Origin: Nakamurella alba | GTDB lineage: Bacteria > Actinomycetota > Actinomycetes > Mycobacteriales > Nakamurellaceae | Assembly: GCF_009707545.1 (NCBI RefSeq) | Contig: NZ_WLYK01000012.1 | Location: forward strand, 1-64,000 | DNA: 64,000 nt | Direction of reading: 5' to 3' | Shown here: positions 9,288 to 16,977 of the stretch, piece after piece | Layout: every line of letters begins with the position of its first letter | Numbering within the stretch: position 1 is the first letter of the stretch | The notes under the pieces: generated by a model | Database searches by the model: none | Told to the model about the DNA's origin: nothing | Seen by the model: the letters and a program-made list of their open reading frames with translations, nothing else | Made by a program: the position numbers and the translations under genes

Positions 9288-10235
9288 TCAGCGCATCCGG
9301 ACCGGTGCGCCGCAGGTGGTGAGGTGCTGCCGGGTCCGGGTGGCGATCGGCAGCGGCACGTCGAACGAGGACACCGGGTAGAGGTCCTGTTCGACGATGG
9401 CGAAGGTGTCCGGCCGGATCCCGGCCATCAGGTCCAGGATCGGCGCGAAAGCCGGTGTCCCGCCAGGTGGTTCGGTCATGATGCCCTGCTGGACGGCGTC
9501 GGCGAACGGGATGTCGTTCTTCAGCACGTCCGCGAGCAGGCCGGGCGCCACCTGTTTGAGGTGCAGGTAGCCGATGCGCTCCGGGTAGGAGCGGATCAGC
9601 TCGACGCAGTCGCCCAGGTAGTAGGCGTAGTGGCCGGTGTCGAGGCAGAGGTTGGTGTACTCCGGGTCGGTGCCCTCCAGCAGCCGCACCACCTCCGCCC
9701 GGGTGCCGATCGGGCTCTCGGCGTGCGAGTGGAACTGCTGCGTGACGCCGAACTCCTCGAGCAGGGCCCGGCCGAGCCGGTCGTGACCCTTGAGGAAGGC
9801 CGACCACTCGTCGGCGGTGAACTCGCGCCGGCCGCGGACGGAGCCGTCCGGGCCGCGCTCCCACAGCTCCGGGATGACGATGACGTGGCGGGCGCCGAGG
9901 GCACTGCTCAGCCCGACCACCTGGCGGACCTGCCGCCAGGCATCGTCGAAGGCCTCGTCCCCGCGGTGCAGTCCGGTGAACACCGTCCCGCCGGAGAGTT
10001 CGAGATCCCTTGCGGTCAGCGCATCCTGCAGCTCCGCCGGGTCGGTCGGCAGATAGCCGTACGGGCCCAGCTCGATCCAGTGGTAGCCGGCCCGCTGCAC
10101 CTCGTCGAGGAACCGGGTGGGCGGGGTCTGGGCCGGGTCGACCGGGTTCCACACGCCCCACGAGTCGGGTGCGGTGCCGATCCGCAGGCCCGGCGATCCG
10201 GCGACGGCGCCTGCCGTGCTGTCTGTCGTGTTCAA
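9288..10235 (-). CDS. sugar phosphate isomerase/epimerase, inosose dehydratase (IolE)-like
   Basis: A 315-residue TIM-barrel protein of the AP-endonuclease-2 superfamily. GTAPDSWGVW near residue 20 is the signature seen in IolE. Likely metal ligands follow in HSHAESPIGT, LCLDTGHYAYY, YLHLKQV and IVEQDLY. IolE dehydrates scyllo-inosose in inositol catabolism. The start is TTG 10235 with an AAGGAG about 11 nt upstream; no better start is seen. It is first gene of the five-gene operon and lies 56 nt downstream of a LacI operator set in its promoter. Confidence 0.8.
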   Translation of the reverse strand: MNTTDSTAGAVAGSPGLRIGTAPDSWGVWNPVDPAQTPPTRFLDEVQRAGYHWIELGPYGYLPTDPAELQDALTARDLELSGGTVFTGLHRGDEAFDDAWRQVRQVVGLSSALGARHVIVIPELWERGPDGSVRGRREFTADEWSAFLKGHDRLGRALLEEFGVTQQFHSHAESPIGTRAEVVRLLEGTDPEYTNLCLDTGHYAYYLGDCVELIRSYPERIGYLHLKQVAPGLLADVLKNDIPFADAVQQGIMTEPPGGTPAFAPILDLMAGIRPDTFAIVEQDLYPVSSFDVPLPIATRTRQHLTTCGAPVRMR

Positions 10236-10290
10236 GAGCCGCTCTGCTCCTTCGGTACGTGGCCCGGGTCACTGCGACCGGGCTGCACAG

Positions 10291-10318
10291 AGCCTAGAGC
10301 GCTCTAGAGATTTGTCAA
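10291..10318 (-). promoter_or_regulatory. promoter of the inositol-type operon
   Basis: On the minus strand, TTGACA (-35, 10313-10318) and TAGGCT (-10, 10291-10296) are separated by 16 nt. The -35 is a perfect consensus and the -10 fits TANNNT. The LacI palindrome at 10294-10307 fills the spacer and enters the -10, so repressor binding would block RNA polymerase directly. Confidence 0.7.
10294..10307. promoter_or_regulatory. LacI-type operator, copy 1
   Basis: CTAGAGCGCTCTAG, a perfect 14-bp palindrome with the central CG typical of LacI-family operators. An identical copy lies at 11408-11421 in front of the lacI gene itself. Confidence 0.8.
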
Positions 10319-10347
10319 GACAAGCCTTGCGACGGTTCGGCCGGGCG

Positions 10348-11334
10348 TCAGCGGGGCGGAGCAGCGGTGGTCCCGCGGACCACCAGCGAGGGCGTGGTGC
10401 GCACCTCGTGCGGATCTGCGGCCGGGTCGGCAGCCCTGGCGATCGCCGCTTCGGCCGCCAGCCTCCCCAGACGACCGGCGTGCACGTCAACGGTGGTCAA
10501 CGCGATCCCCGGCGGCCGCGAGGCCGAGGTGTTGTCGTACCCGACCACCGAGACATCCTCCGGTACACGGAGATTCCGCAGGTGCAGGGCATCCAGCACG
10601 CCGAGTGCCGTCTGGTCGTTGTGCGCGAAGATCGCGGTCGGCGGGGCGGCACCGTCCAGCACCGGCGCGATGGCCTTCGCCGCCTCGGTGCGCGAGTAGT
10701 CCGAGACTACGACGCGGGGCTTGGCACCCGCCTGCTTCATCGCCCGCATGTAGCCCTCGCGCCGCCCGCCGTACCCGTCCGACCGCGGCGACGCGAGGTG
10801 CACGATCCGCCGGTGCCCCAGGCCGAGCAGGTGATCGATCGCCAGCCCGGCACCGAGAACGTTGTCGGAGAGCACGTTGTCGGCCTCGGGCACCTCACGC
10901 ATCACGCTGACCAGCTTCAGGCTGCGGCGGTACGGTGCCAGCTCGTCGTCGGACAGCAGCAGGCCGGCGGCGATCACCACATCGACCCGGGCACGCACCA
11001 GCAGGTCGAGCGCGGGCCGATCCAGGTTCCCGCCGATCGAGCCGACGGTGAGCAGCAACTCCCGGCCGGCCGGGCCGGCGACCTCCCGGATCCCGTCGTG
11101 CACATCGGCGAACAGTTCGTTGTGCAGGTCCAGCAGGAAGACCCCCAGCGTGCTGGTCCCCCTGCTGGCCAGCGTGGCGGCCGCGGAGTTCGGCTGGTAG
11201 TTCATCCGACCGGCCACCGCCAGGATGTGGTCCCGGGTCGCCTCGTTCACCCCGTAGGCGCCCCGGAAGGCCAGGGACACCAGCGAACGCGAGACCCCTG
11301 CCTCGCGGGCGACGTCCTCCATGGTGACCTTCAT
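10348..11334 (-). CDS. LacI-family transcriptional regulator of the inositol-type operon
   Basis: A 328-residue protein from ATG 11334 with GGGAGGA 8 nt upstream. The HTH is MEDVAREAGVSRSLVSLAF at residues 5-23, followed by a hinge helix with NSAAATLASRG. The C-terminal type 1 periplasmic-binding-like sensor domain has VVGYDNTSASRPPGIALTTV and AIFAHNDQTALGVL. It sits directly upstream of the operon on the same strand and divergent from the small GntR-type gene. Identical palindromes in both promoters point to control of the operon and autoregulation. The inducer is probably the imported sugar or polyol. Confidence 0.93.
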   Translation of the reverse strand: MKVTMEDVAREAGVSRSLVSLAFRGAYGVNEATRDHILAVAGRMNYQPNSAAATLASRGTSTLGVFLLDLHNELFADVHDGIREVAGPAGRELLLTVGSIGGNLDRPALDLLVRARVDVVIAAGLLLSDDELAPYRRSLKLVSVMREVPEADNVLSDNVLGAGLAIDHLLGLGHRRIVHLASPRSDGYGGRREGYMRAMKQAGAKPRVVVSDYSRTEAAKAIAPVLDGAAPPTAIFAHNDQTALGVLDALHLRNLRVPEDVSVVGYDNTSASRPPGIALTTVDVHAGRLGRLAAEAAIARAADPAADPHEVRTTPSLVVRGTTAAPPR

Positions 11335-11395
11335 CCGCCGATCCTCCCAGAGCGTCGTCGGTCCGGGCCCGCGGACCGTCGGTCCCGAGCACCTC

Positions 11396-11424
11396 TTGCC
11401 GCAAAGTCTAGAGCGCTCTAGTCT
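11396..11424 (+). promoter_or_regulatory. promoter of the small GntR-type gene
   Basis: TTGCCG (11396-11401), a 17-nt spacer, then TAGTCT (11419-11424). The -10 ends 7 nt before ATG 11432, predicting a leaderless mRNA. The operator at 11408-11421 lies in the spacer and -10. On the other strand TAGACT (11405-11410) can serve as the lacI -10, giving a symmetric overlapping divergent promoter. Confidence 0.55.
11408..11421. promoter_or_regulatory. LacI-type operator, copy 2
   Basis: CTAGAGCGCTCTAG, identical to copy 1. It is placed between lacI (start 11334) and the GntR-type gene (start 11432), so one bound repressor would shut both promoters. Confidence 0.8.
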
Positions 11425-11431
11425 TCCGTGC

Positions 11432-11737
11432 ATGCCGATGCCCCCACTCCCGATCGCGCCGCTGCCGGCTCCCGCCGGCACCCGGATCGCGGTCCACCAC
11501 CTCGGGGACGGCGGCCTCGACGCTCCGTCCGCGATCCCCCGCCACCACGCGCTGGCCGGCGTCCTTGACGCGGTGATCCGCTCCGGTGGGGTGCGGGCCG
11601 GCCAGCAGCTGCCCGCCGAGTGGCAGATCGCCGACCACTTCCACCTCAGCGTGCCGACGGTCCGCCGGGCGCTGCGCACTCTCGCCGACGCCGGCCGGAT
11701 CAGCCGACTGCACGGGCGGGGCACCTTCGTGGCCTGA
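11432..11737 (+). CDS. stand-alone GntR-type winged-helix protein
   Basis: 101 residues from ATG 11432. Residues about 38-100 are a complete GntR winged helix: GQQLPAEWQIADHFHLSVPT, then TVRRALRTLADAGRI and GRGTFVA. There is no effector-binding domain after it; the protein stops at the end of the wing. The N-terminal 35 residues are proline-rich. No Shine-Dalgarno is visible and the -10 lies 7 nt upstream, so it looks leaderless. It shares the lacI operator and so should be co-controlled with the inositol-type operon. It may be a truncated regulator or a true single-domain DNA-binding protein. Confidence 0.75.
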   Translation: MPMPPLPIAPLPAPAGTRIAVHHLGDGGLDAPSAIPRHHALAGVLDAVIRSGGVRAGQQLPAEWQIADHFHLSVPTVRRALRTLADAGRISRLHGRGTFVA

Positions 11738-11768
11738 GGGCGACGGCACACCAGGGGATCCGAAACGA

Positions 11769-12512
11769 CTACCCGGCGAGTGCGGTGGCGAGTCGCCGCA
11801 TCGCCCGGGCGAGGGTCCGGCTCACCTGCATCTGGCTGGTGAGAAGCTCCCGTGCGACGGCGGACTGGGTCAGACCGTCCCAGTAGTACAGGGAGATGAC
11901 CTGCCGCTCCAGTTCGCTCAGGGTGGCCCAGGCCCGCGCCAGGTCCGCCCGGACCTCCGCGCGGTCGAGGTCCCGATCCGGCGCCGCACCGGCCCGGGCC
12001 GTGACCGCCGGGTGATCGATCGGCGCCGGGTTGCAGATGCCGTACGACCGCGCGCACTCGAGCACCTGTGCGAGCGGAAGGCCGCTGTGCTCGGCGATCT
12101 CGGCCGGACCGGGCATCCGGTTCCGCAGCGCGAGCAGTTCCTGGCGGGACCGCCGGACCAGGTCGTCGGCAAGCTGGGTCGTCCGGGGGCGGCGGATCAC
12201 CGTCAGGTGGTCCCGGAACCACCGTTTCACGGTGCCCTCCATGGTCGGGACCGCGTAGCCGAGGAATCCCGGCGACCTGGCGGGATCCCATCGTCGTAAT
12301 GCCTCGACCAGGCCCAACCGGGCCTGCTGCTCCAGGTCCTCCAGCGGCGCGCCCCGGTGCGCGAACCGGCGCGCGACCCACGCCGCCACATCCAGATACT
12401 CCTGCACCACCAGGTTCTCGATCCGCCGGACCTCCCACGGGCTCCCGCTCTCGCGGACCGAGACCAGTTCCGCCAACAGCTCCGCGCCGAGTCCGCTCCG
12501 TCGTTCCGCCAT
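11769..12512 (-). CDS. RNA polymerase sigma factor, SigB/SigF/SigG family
   Basis: 247 residues from ATG 12512 (AGAGG 5 nt upstream; a GTG at 12518 is the alternative). Region 2 contains LEDLEQQARLGLVEALRRWDP and GYAVPTMEGTVKRWFRDH, hallmarks of the stress/sporulation SigB/F/G group. Region 3 follows (ALRNRMPGPAEIAEHSGLPL), then region 4 with LSELERQVISLYYWDGLTQS and an HTH. SigF-type factors are normally held by an RsbW-like anti-sigma factor, but none is encoded nearby. A similar factor is at 42052. Confidence 0.9.
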   Translation of the reverse strand: MAERRSGLGAELLAELVSVRESGSPWEVRRIENLVVQEYLDVAAWVARRFAHRGAPLEDLEQQARLGLVEALRRWDPARSPGFLGYAVPTMEGTVKRWFRDHLTVIRRPRTTQLADDLVRRSRQELLALRNRMPGPAEIAEHSGLPLAQVLECARSYGICNPAPIDHPAVTARAGAAPDRDLDRAEVRADLARAWATLSELERQVISLYYWDGLTQSAVARELLTSQMQVSRTLARAMRRLATALAG

Positions 12513-12560
12513 CGTCACCTCTCCCTCGGATCCGGACCTGCACCACGGACCTGACGAACT

Positions 12561-12599
12561 GACCCTGCACCGTCGACAACACGTCGACGGTGCAGGGTC
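12561..12599 (-). terminator. strong hairpin terminator downstream of the hydrolase island
   Basis: A perfect 17-bp stem (12561-12577 with 12583-12599) with a 5-nt loop. It begins 12 nt after the stop of the hydrolase gene (12612) and separates the island from the sigma-factor gene. No U-run follows. Confidence 0.75.
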
Positions 12600-12611
12600 G
12601 GCCGTCGGCGA

Positions 12612-13328
12612 TCAGTCGGACGACGTCGCGGCCACCGCCTCCAGGACCACGTCGACCACCTGCTGCGGGTGGGCGAGCATGACCAGGTGCGAGGAGTCGA
12701 TCTCGGTCACCTTCATGCCGGCCCGCTCGTAGCCGAAGCGCTCGACGTCGGGGTTGATGGTGTGGTCCGCGGACGACACCGTTCCCCAGGACGGCCGCGT
12801 CTTCCAGGCCGCCGCCGGTGCGGTCTCACCGAAGGCCAGGGCCGCGAGCGGCCGCTGCGAGTGCGCCAGGATGCGTGCCAACGACGGGTCCACGTCGTGC
12901 GCGAAGATCGCCGGGAACCGGGCGATGTCGACGGACACGTCGGTCCCGTCCTCCTGGCCCGGGACCGGGAACGGCGTGTACACCAGGGCAGAGGCGAGAT
13001 CGGAATCAGGGAAACGACCCTGCAGCTCACCCAGGCTCTCCCCCTCCTCGAGTGCGTACCCGGCCAGGTAGACCAGGCCGACCACGTTGTCCGTCGTGCC
13101 GGCGACGGTGATCACCGCACCGCCGTACGAATGGCCGACCAGCAGCACCGGGCCGGGGATCTGCGCGACGACCGAACTGATGTAGGCGGAGTCGCCGAGC
13201 AGGCTCCGGTTCGGCACGGCCGGTGCGAGGACGTCGACTCCGGCGTCCAGCAGCAGCGGGATGACGGCGGCGAAGCTCGAGGCGTCGGCGAAGGCGCCGT
13301 GGACGAGAACAACGGTAGGCTTTGGCAT
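12612..13328 (-). CDS. alpha/beta hydrolase
   Basis: 238 residues. LVHGAFADASSF holds the oxyanion-hole strand, GHSYGG the nucleophile Ser (about residue 86), and a late SSHLVMLAHPQQV the catalytic His. There is no signal peptide, so it is cytoplasmic. The family covers esterases, lactonases and C-C hydrolases, and the substrate is not predictable. It is the last gene of the minus-strand hydrolase/LAL island and ends just before a 17-bp hairpin. Confidence 0.85.
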   Translation of the reverse strand: MPKPTVVLVHGAFADASSFAAVIPLLLDAGVDVLAPAVPNRSLLGDSAYISSVVAQIPGPVLLVGHSYGGAVITVAGTTDNVVGLVYLAGYALEEGESLGELQGRFPDSDLASALVYTPFPVPGQEDGTDVSVDIARFPAIFAHDVDPSLARILAHSQRPLAALAFGETAPAAAWKTRPSWGTVSSADHTINPDVERFGYERAGMKVTEIDSSHLVMLAHPQQVVDVVLEAVAATSSD

Positions 13329-13413
13329 CTGGATCGGTCCTGTCGGTAGGTCGGAGGTAGGAGGTAGGAGGGAAGTCGGGAACTGTCAGGGGGAAAGGAC
13401 GCGGTGGAAGGGC

Positions 13414-14367
13414 TCAGTGGAGGGCGTCGCGGAGGAAGAGTCCGCCCTGCGCCGTCGCGGCCCGGGCGGCATGGGTGTCGCGCATCGCGTCGACCATCAC
13501 GAAGTCGTGGACGATGCCCTGGTAGCGGACGGCGGTGGTCGGGACCCCGGCGGCCCTGAGCTTGGCCGCGTAGGCCTCGCCCTCGTCGCGCAGCACGTCG
13601 GCCTCACCGACGACGACAAGGGCGGGCGGAAGTCCGGCGAGGTCCTCGGTCGTGGCGCGCAGCGGGGAGCAGGTGATCTCGTCCCGTTGGGCGTCGTCGG
13701 TCGTGTACTGGTTCCAGAACCACTGCATGGCATCCCTGCGCAGCCAGTAGCCGGTGCCGAACTGGTGGTAGGAGTCGGTGTCGAAGGCCGCGTCGGTGAC
13801 CGGGTAGTACAGCAGCTGCGCCGCGAGCACGGGGCCGGACCGCTGCTTGGCCATGATCGTCACCGCGGCGGACATGTTGCCGCCCACCGAGTCCCCGGCG
13901 ATCGCGATGCGTTCGGGGTCGAGGCCGTGGTCCGCACCGTGGGCGGCGATCCACTCGAGGGCGGCGTAGGCCTGCTCGATGGCCACCGGGTAGCGGGCCT
14001 CCGGTGAGCGGTCGTAGTTGACGAAGACCGCGGCGGCGCCGGCCCGGGTCGCCAGTTCGCGGACCAGTCGGTCGTGGGTCCCCAGGTCGCCGAACACCCA
14101 CCCGGCACCATGGATGTACAGGATCACCGGCAGTGGTCCGGTGAGGCCGGCCGGGATGATGATGTCCAGGGACAGTGTGCCGGTCGGACCGCCGTCGGCG
14201 GTGACCGGGGTGACCGTCGCATCGGGACGCGGGGTCGGGCCGGACTGCACGCCGTCGACGGTCCGGCGACCGTCCTCGATGGCCAGGTCGAACAGGTAGG
14301 GCGGGGCGGCGGTGTCGTCGCAGAACTGCTGCGCCGCCGCTTCCAGGACTGGTGTCGGGTAGTTCAC
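13414..14367 (-). CDS. alpha/beta hydrolase of the hormone-sensitive-lipase (HSL) family
   Basis: 317 residues from GTG 14367, chosen because GAGGAG lies 5 nt upstream (a GTG at 14373 is too close). HSL hallmarks: HGAGW near 86-90 (HGGGW oxyanion motif), GDSVGG with Ser160, ADVLRDEGEAYA with the Asp, and GIVHDFVMVDA with the His. An arylesterase-type enzyme for short acyl esters is expected. It lies 90 nt downstream of the LAL regulator at 14458-16977 on the same strand. Confidence 0.9.
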   Translation of the reverse strand: MNYPTPVLEAAAQQFCDDTAAPPYLFDLAIEDGRRTVDGVQSGPTPRPDATVTPVTADGGPTGTLSLDIIIPAGLTGPLPVILYIHGAGWVFGDLGTHDRLVRELATRAGAAAVFVNYDRSPEARYPVAIEQAYAALEWIAAHGADHGLDPERIAIAGDSVGGNMSAAVTIMAKQRSGPVLAAQLLYYPVTDAAFDTDSYHQFGTGYWLRRDAMQWFWNQYTTDDAQRDEITCSPLRATTEDLAGLPPALVVVGEADVLRDEGEAYAAKLRAAGVPTTAVRYQGIVHDFVMVDAMRDTHAARAATAQGGLFLRDALH

Positions 14368-14457
14368 GCGCACTCCTCGGAGCCGGTGGATCGGGACCAG
14401 CAGAGCCTGTCCCCGATCCGGTGGCGTGTCGTCCGTCGAACGACTGCACCCCGGACA

Positions 14458-16977
14458 TCAGCTGCCCGTGCCTGTCTCCTCACCGGTCCGCAGGGCGCCC
14501 GCCAACTGGGTCCGCCGGCCGACACCCAGCGCGACGAAGGCCCTGGAGAGGTGGGTGGACACGGTGCGCACCGACAGTCCGAGGTTCTCCGCGATCTGTT
14601 CGTTGGTCCACCCGCTGGCGGCGAGCTCCGCGACCCGGCGCTGTTGCGCGGTCAACCGCGGGTCCCCCTGCCGCGCCGACACCGGCGCGCCCACGGCCCG
14701 TCCGTCGTCGGCCGCCCGTCCGGCCCACGCGTCGAGACCCATCACGGTGTAGGCGTCGTGGGCCGCGGCATACATCTCCCTTGCCTCGCGAGGCCGTCGC
14801 CGCATCCGGAGCCATCCGGCATAGTCCGCGGTCGCGTGGGCACGCTCCAGGGGCCACTGTCCGCCCCCGGGATCCAGCAGGGCGAGACGGAAGTGGTGCT
14901 CCGCATCCGGTGTCGGATCGATCAACGCCCGGGCCCGGTGGTGCACCAGTCGCGTGCGCAGCGACGGCCCCGATCCCGGTGGCTCGTGCCGCTCCCCGCC
15001 ACCGGGGGCGACGATGCCGACCAGCTCCTCGAGGTGTCCTGCACCTCGACCCGCGGCGGCAAGGTCACCGAGCACCAGCGCCTCCGCGCCCCGACCGCCC
15101 GCACGGTCCTTCCCCACCAGCGGCCGCAGCTGCCGCCATGCGGACTCCTGGTCACCGGCGACGGAGGCGAAAGCGGCACGGGCGCGACGGATCCGGGCGG
15201 CCAGCACGGGTTCGCGGCGCGGGTCGATGGCTGACGCCAACGTCCGGAGCGCGGCGTCGGCGGCCCGGTCGCCGCGGAGTGCGCCGACCGAGGCGCGGAC
15301 GATCCGGGCCTCGCCGGACCAGACCGGGAGGCCGTGCGGACCGGCGGGCAGGAGGCAATCGGCGAATCGACCCGCATCGAACAGTGCCCACGGCAGGGTC
15401 CGGCGGCACAGGTCCGCCCATGGGTCGTCGTCCTCGGGTCGCCCGGCGCCGCCACGTCCGAGCAGCACGATCGCGTCCCGGGTGCGGTCCAGCACAAGGG
15501 CGGCCAGCCCGGCCAGCCCGTCCGTCCGGCGCGCCGCGCGGTCGGCGGCCGGCACCTCCAGACGCTCCCGGACCCTGCTCTCCGCCTCAGTCCGCCATCG
15601 GTCGGCATCCGCGATCGCCCCGGCCCAGAAGGCAGCTTCGGCGGGGTCGAGCCCGCCGGGTGCGGGTCCGATGCCGACATGTGGCCCCGCACCGAGTCGC
15701 TCGGCAGCCGCGCGCAGGGCGGACCCGGCCGCCTCGTCGTCGTGGGTCAGCACCCGCCGGACGGCGGTGAGCAGGACGTCCAGCGGATGCGGTCCGACGA
15801 GCGCGCCACCGGCCAACGGTCGCTCCTGCCCCGCCCACTCCTTCGCCAGCGCGCGCCGGCGATCGGCCTGGGCGGGCGCAGCACTGACCTGCGCAGCCCC
15901 CAGCAGAGCTGCGATGCCGTCGACGATGTCGAGCCGGAGCGCGAGCGTGTCGAGGTGCCGTGCGGCGACCTCGTCGGTGAGGTCGCCGGCCATCGCGCTC
16001 TGCCATGCCGCTGCCGCAGGATCGACATCGGCGAGCCGCTCGGCCAGCCGGCGACGCAGACGACGGATCTCGTGCGGTTGCATGTCCGCCAGGACCGCAG
16101 CTCCGGCCGCCCGGCTCGGCATGCAGTTCGCGGGCGAGAAAAGTTCCAGCACAACGGGATCGACCGAGTCCTGCGCACCCTGCGGCTCAGCGCCGCGAGG
16201 TCCCGGGTGGTCGGACAGGGCGGCCCGCTCGCGGACCGCGTCCCGGTCCTTGTCCGGCACGCCGTCCAGCGCGCGGCGGTAGGAGGCGATCAGCCGATGT
16301 GTCGGGGCCGGCAGCTGCGGCAGATCACCGCTGCCGGACCGCAGCGCAGCCACGTATTCGTGCAGTGCCAACGGATTTCCGGCCGCCGCCTCGAGGACCA
16401 GCCGTCGTAACAGCCCTTCGGGTGCACCGGGCAGTGCGTCCAGCAGGGCCGCGGACCGGCTCTCGTCGAGCGGCCCGAGGTGGTACTCCTCGCGGTCCTG
16501 GCGGCTCCTCCGGGCAACGAGCACCATCAGGACGTTCCGTGTCGGGAGCTGTTGTTCGATCTCCGCCAGCACCCCTGTGGACCAGGGATCGAGATCGTCG
16601 GCGTCGTCGACCGCGACCACCTGCAGCACGGTACGGGCCGCAGTCGCGATCGCGACGGTCAGGGATCGGGCGATCACCGCGGCAGGCACCTCACCCGTCG
16701 GTCGGACCACCCCGAGTTCGGCGAACAGGGCATCGATCACGGCCGCCGGCCCGCCGGCACCCGGCGGCATGCCGACCGCCGTCACCCCGGCGCCCGACCG
16801 GCGGGCCGCACGGAGCAGGGCGTGCAGCACGGCGCTGCGACCGGAGCCGGGGCCACCGGTGATCCTGACGACCCGACTCCGTTCTGCCGCTGATCCCGGG
16901 AGCTCGGCCAGGCGGGCGAGCAACGTCTCCCTGCCGATCAGCGACGACGTCGTGCCCGACCACGGCGGCGCGTTCAC
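14458..16977 (-). CDS. LAL-type LuxR-family regulator with divergent P-loop
   Basis: 839 residues, GTG start overlapping the TGA of the upstream hydrolase gene. The N-terminal ATPase-like domain has ITGGPGSGRSAVLHALL (about 40-56). The invariant Walker A lysine is arginine (codon CGC), so ATP binding or hydrolysis may be impaired. The Walker-B-like strand is VVAVDDADDLD. A long helical repeat region follows. The C-terminal LuxR HTH (about 775-830) is LTAQQRRVAELAASGWTNEQ, then VRTVSTHLSRAFVALGV. LAL proteins are MalT-like activators. It probably controls the flanking esterase genes. Confidence 0.85.
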   Translation of the reverse strand: MNAPPWSGTTSSLIGRETLLARLAELPGSAAERSRVVRITGGPGSGRSAVLHALLRAARRSGAGVTAVGMPPGAGGPAAVIDALFAELGVVRPTGEVPAAVIARSLTVAIATAARTVLQVVAVDDADDLDPWSTGVLAEIEQQLPTRNVLMVLVARRSRQDREEYHLGPLDESRSAALLDALPGAPEGLLRRLVLEAAAGNPLALHEYVAALRSGSGDLPQLPAPTHRLIASYRRALDGVPDKDRDAVRERAALSDHPGPRGAEPQGAQDSVDPVVLELFSPANCMPSRAAGAAVLADMQPHEIRRLRRRLAERLADVDPAAAAWQSAMAGDLTDEVAARHLDTLALRLDIVDGIAALLGAAQVSAAPAQADRRRALAKEWAGQERPLAGGALVGPHPLDVLLTAVRRVLTHDDEAAGSALRAAAERLGAGPHVGIGPAPGGLDPAEAAFWAGAIADADRWRTEAESRVRERLEVPAADRAARRTDGLAGLAALVLDRTRDAIVLLGRGGAGRPEDDDPWADLCRRTLPWALFDAGRFADCLLPAGPHGLPVWSGEARIVRASVGALRGDRAADAALRTLASAIDPRREPVLAARIRRARAAFASVAGDQESAWRQLRPLVGKDRAGGRGAEALVLGDLAAAGRGAGHLEELVGIVAPGGGERHEPPGSGPSLRTRLVHHRARALIDPTPDAEHHFRLALLDPGGGQWPLERAHATADYAGWLRMRRRPREAREMYAAAHDAYTVMGLDAWAGRAADDGRAVGAPVSARQGDPRLTAQQRRVAELAASGWTNEQIAENLGLSVRTVSTHLSRAFVALGVGRRTQLAGALRTGEETGTGS

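Noticed and set aside
7779-10307. 842-codon plus-strand frame across the ABC operon
   Set aside because: Antisense shadow; the minus-strand permease, binding protein and isomerase are complete and recognisable.
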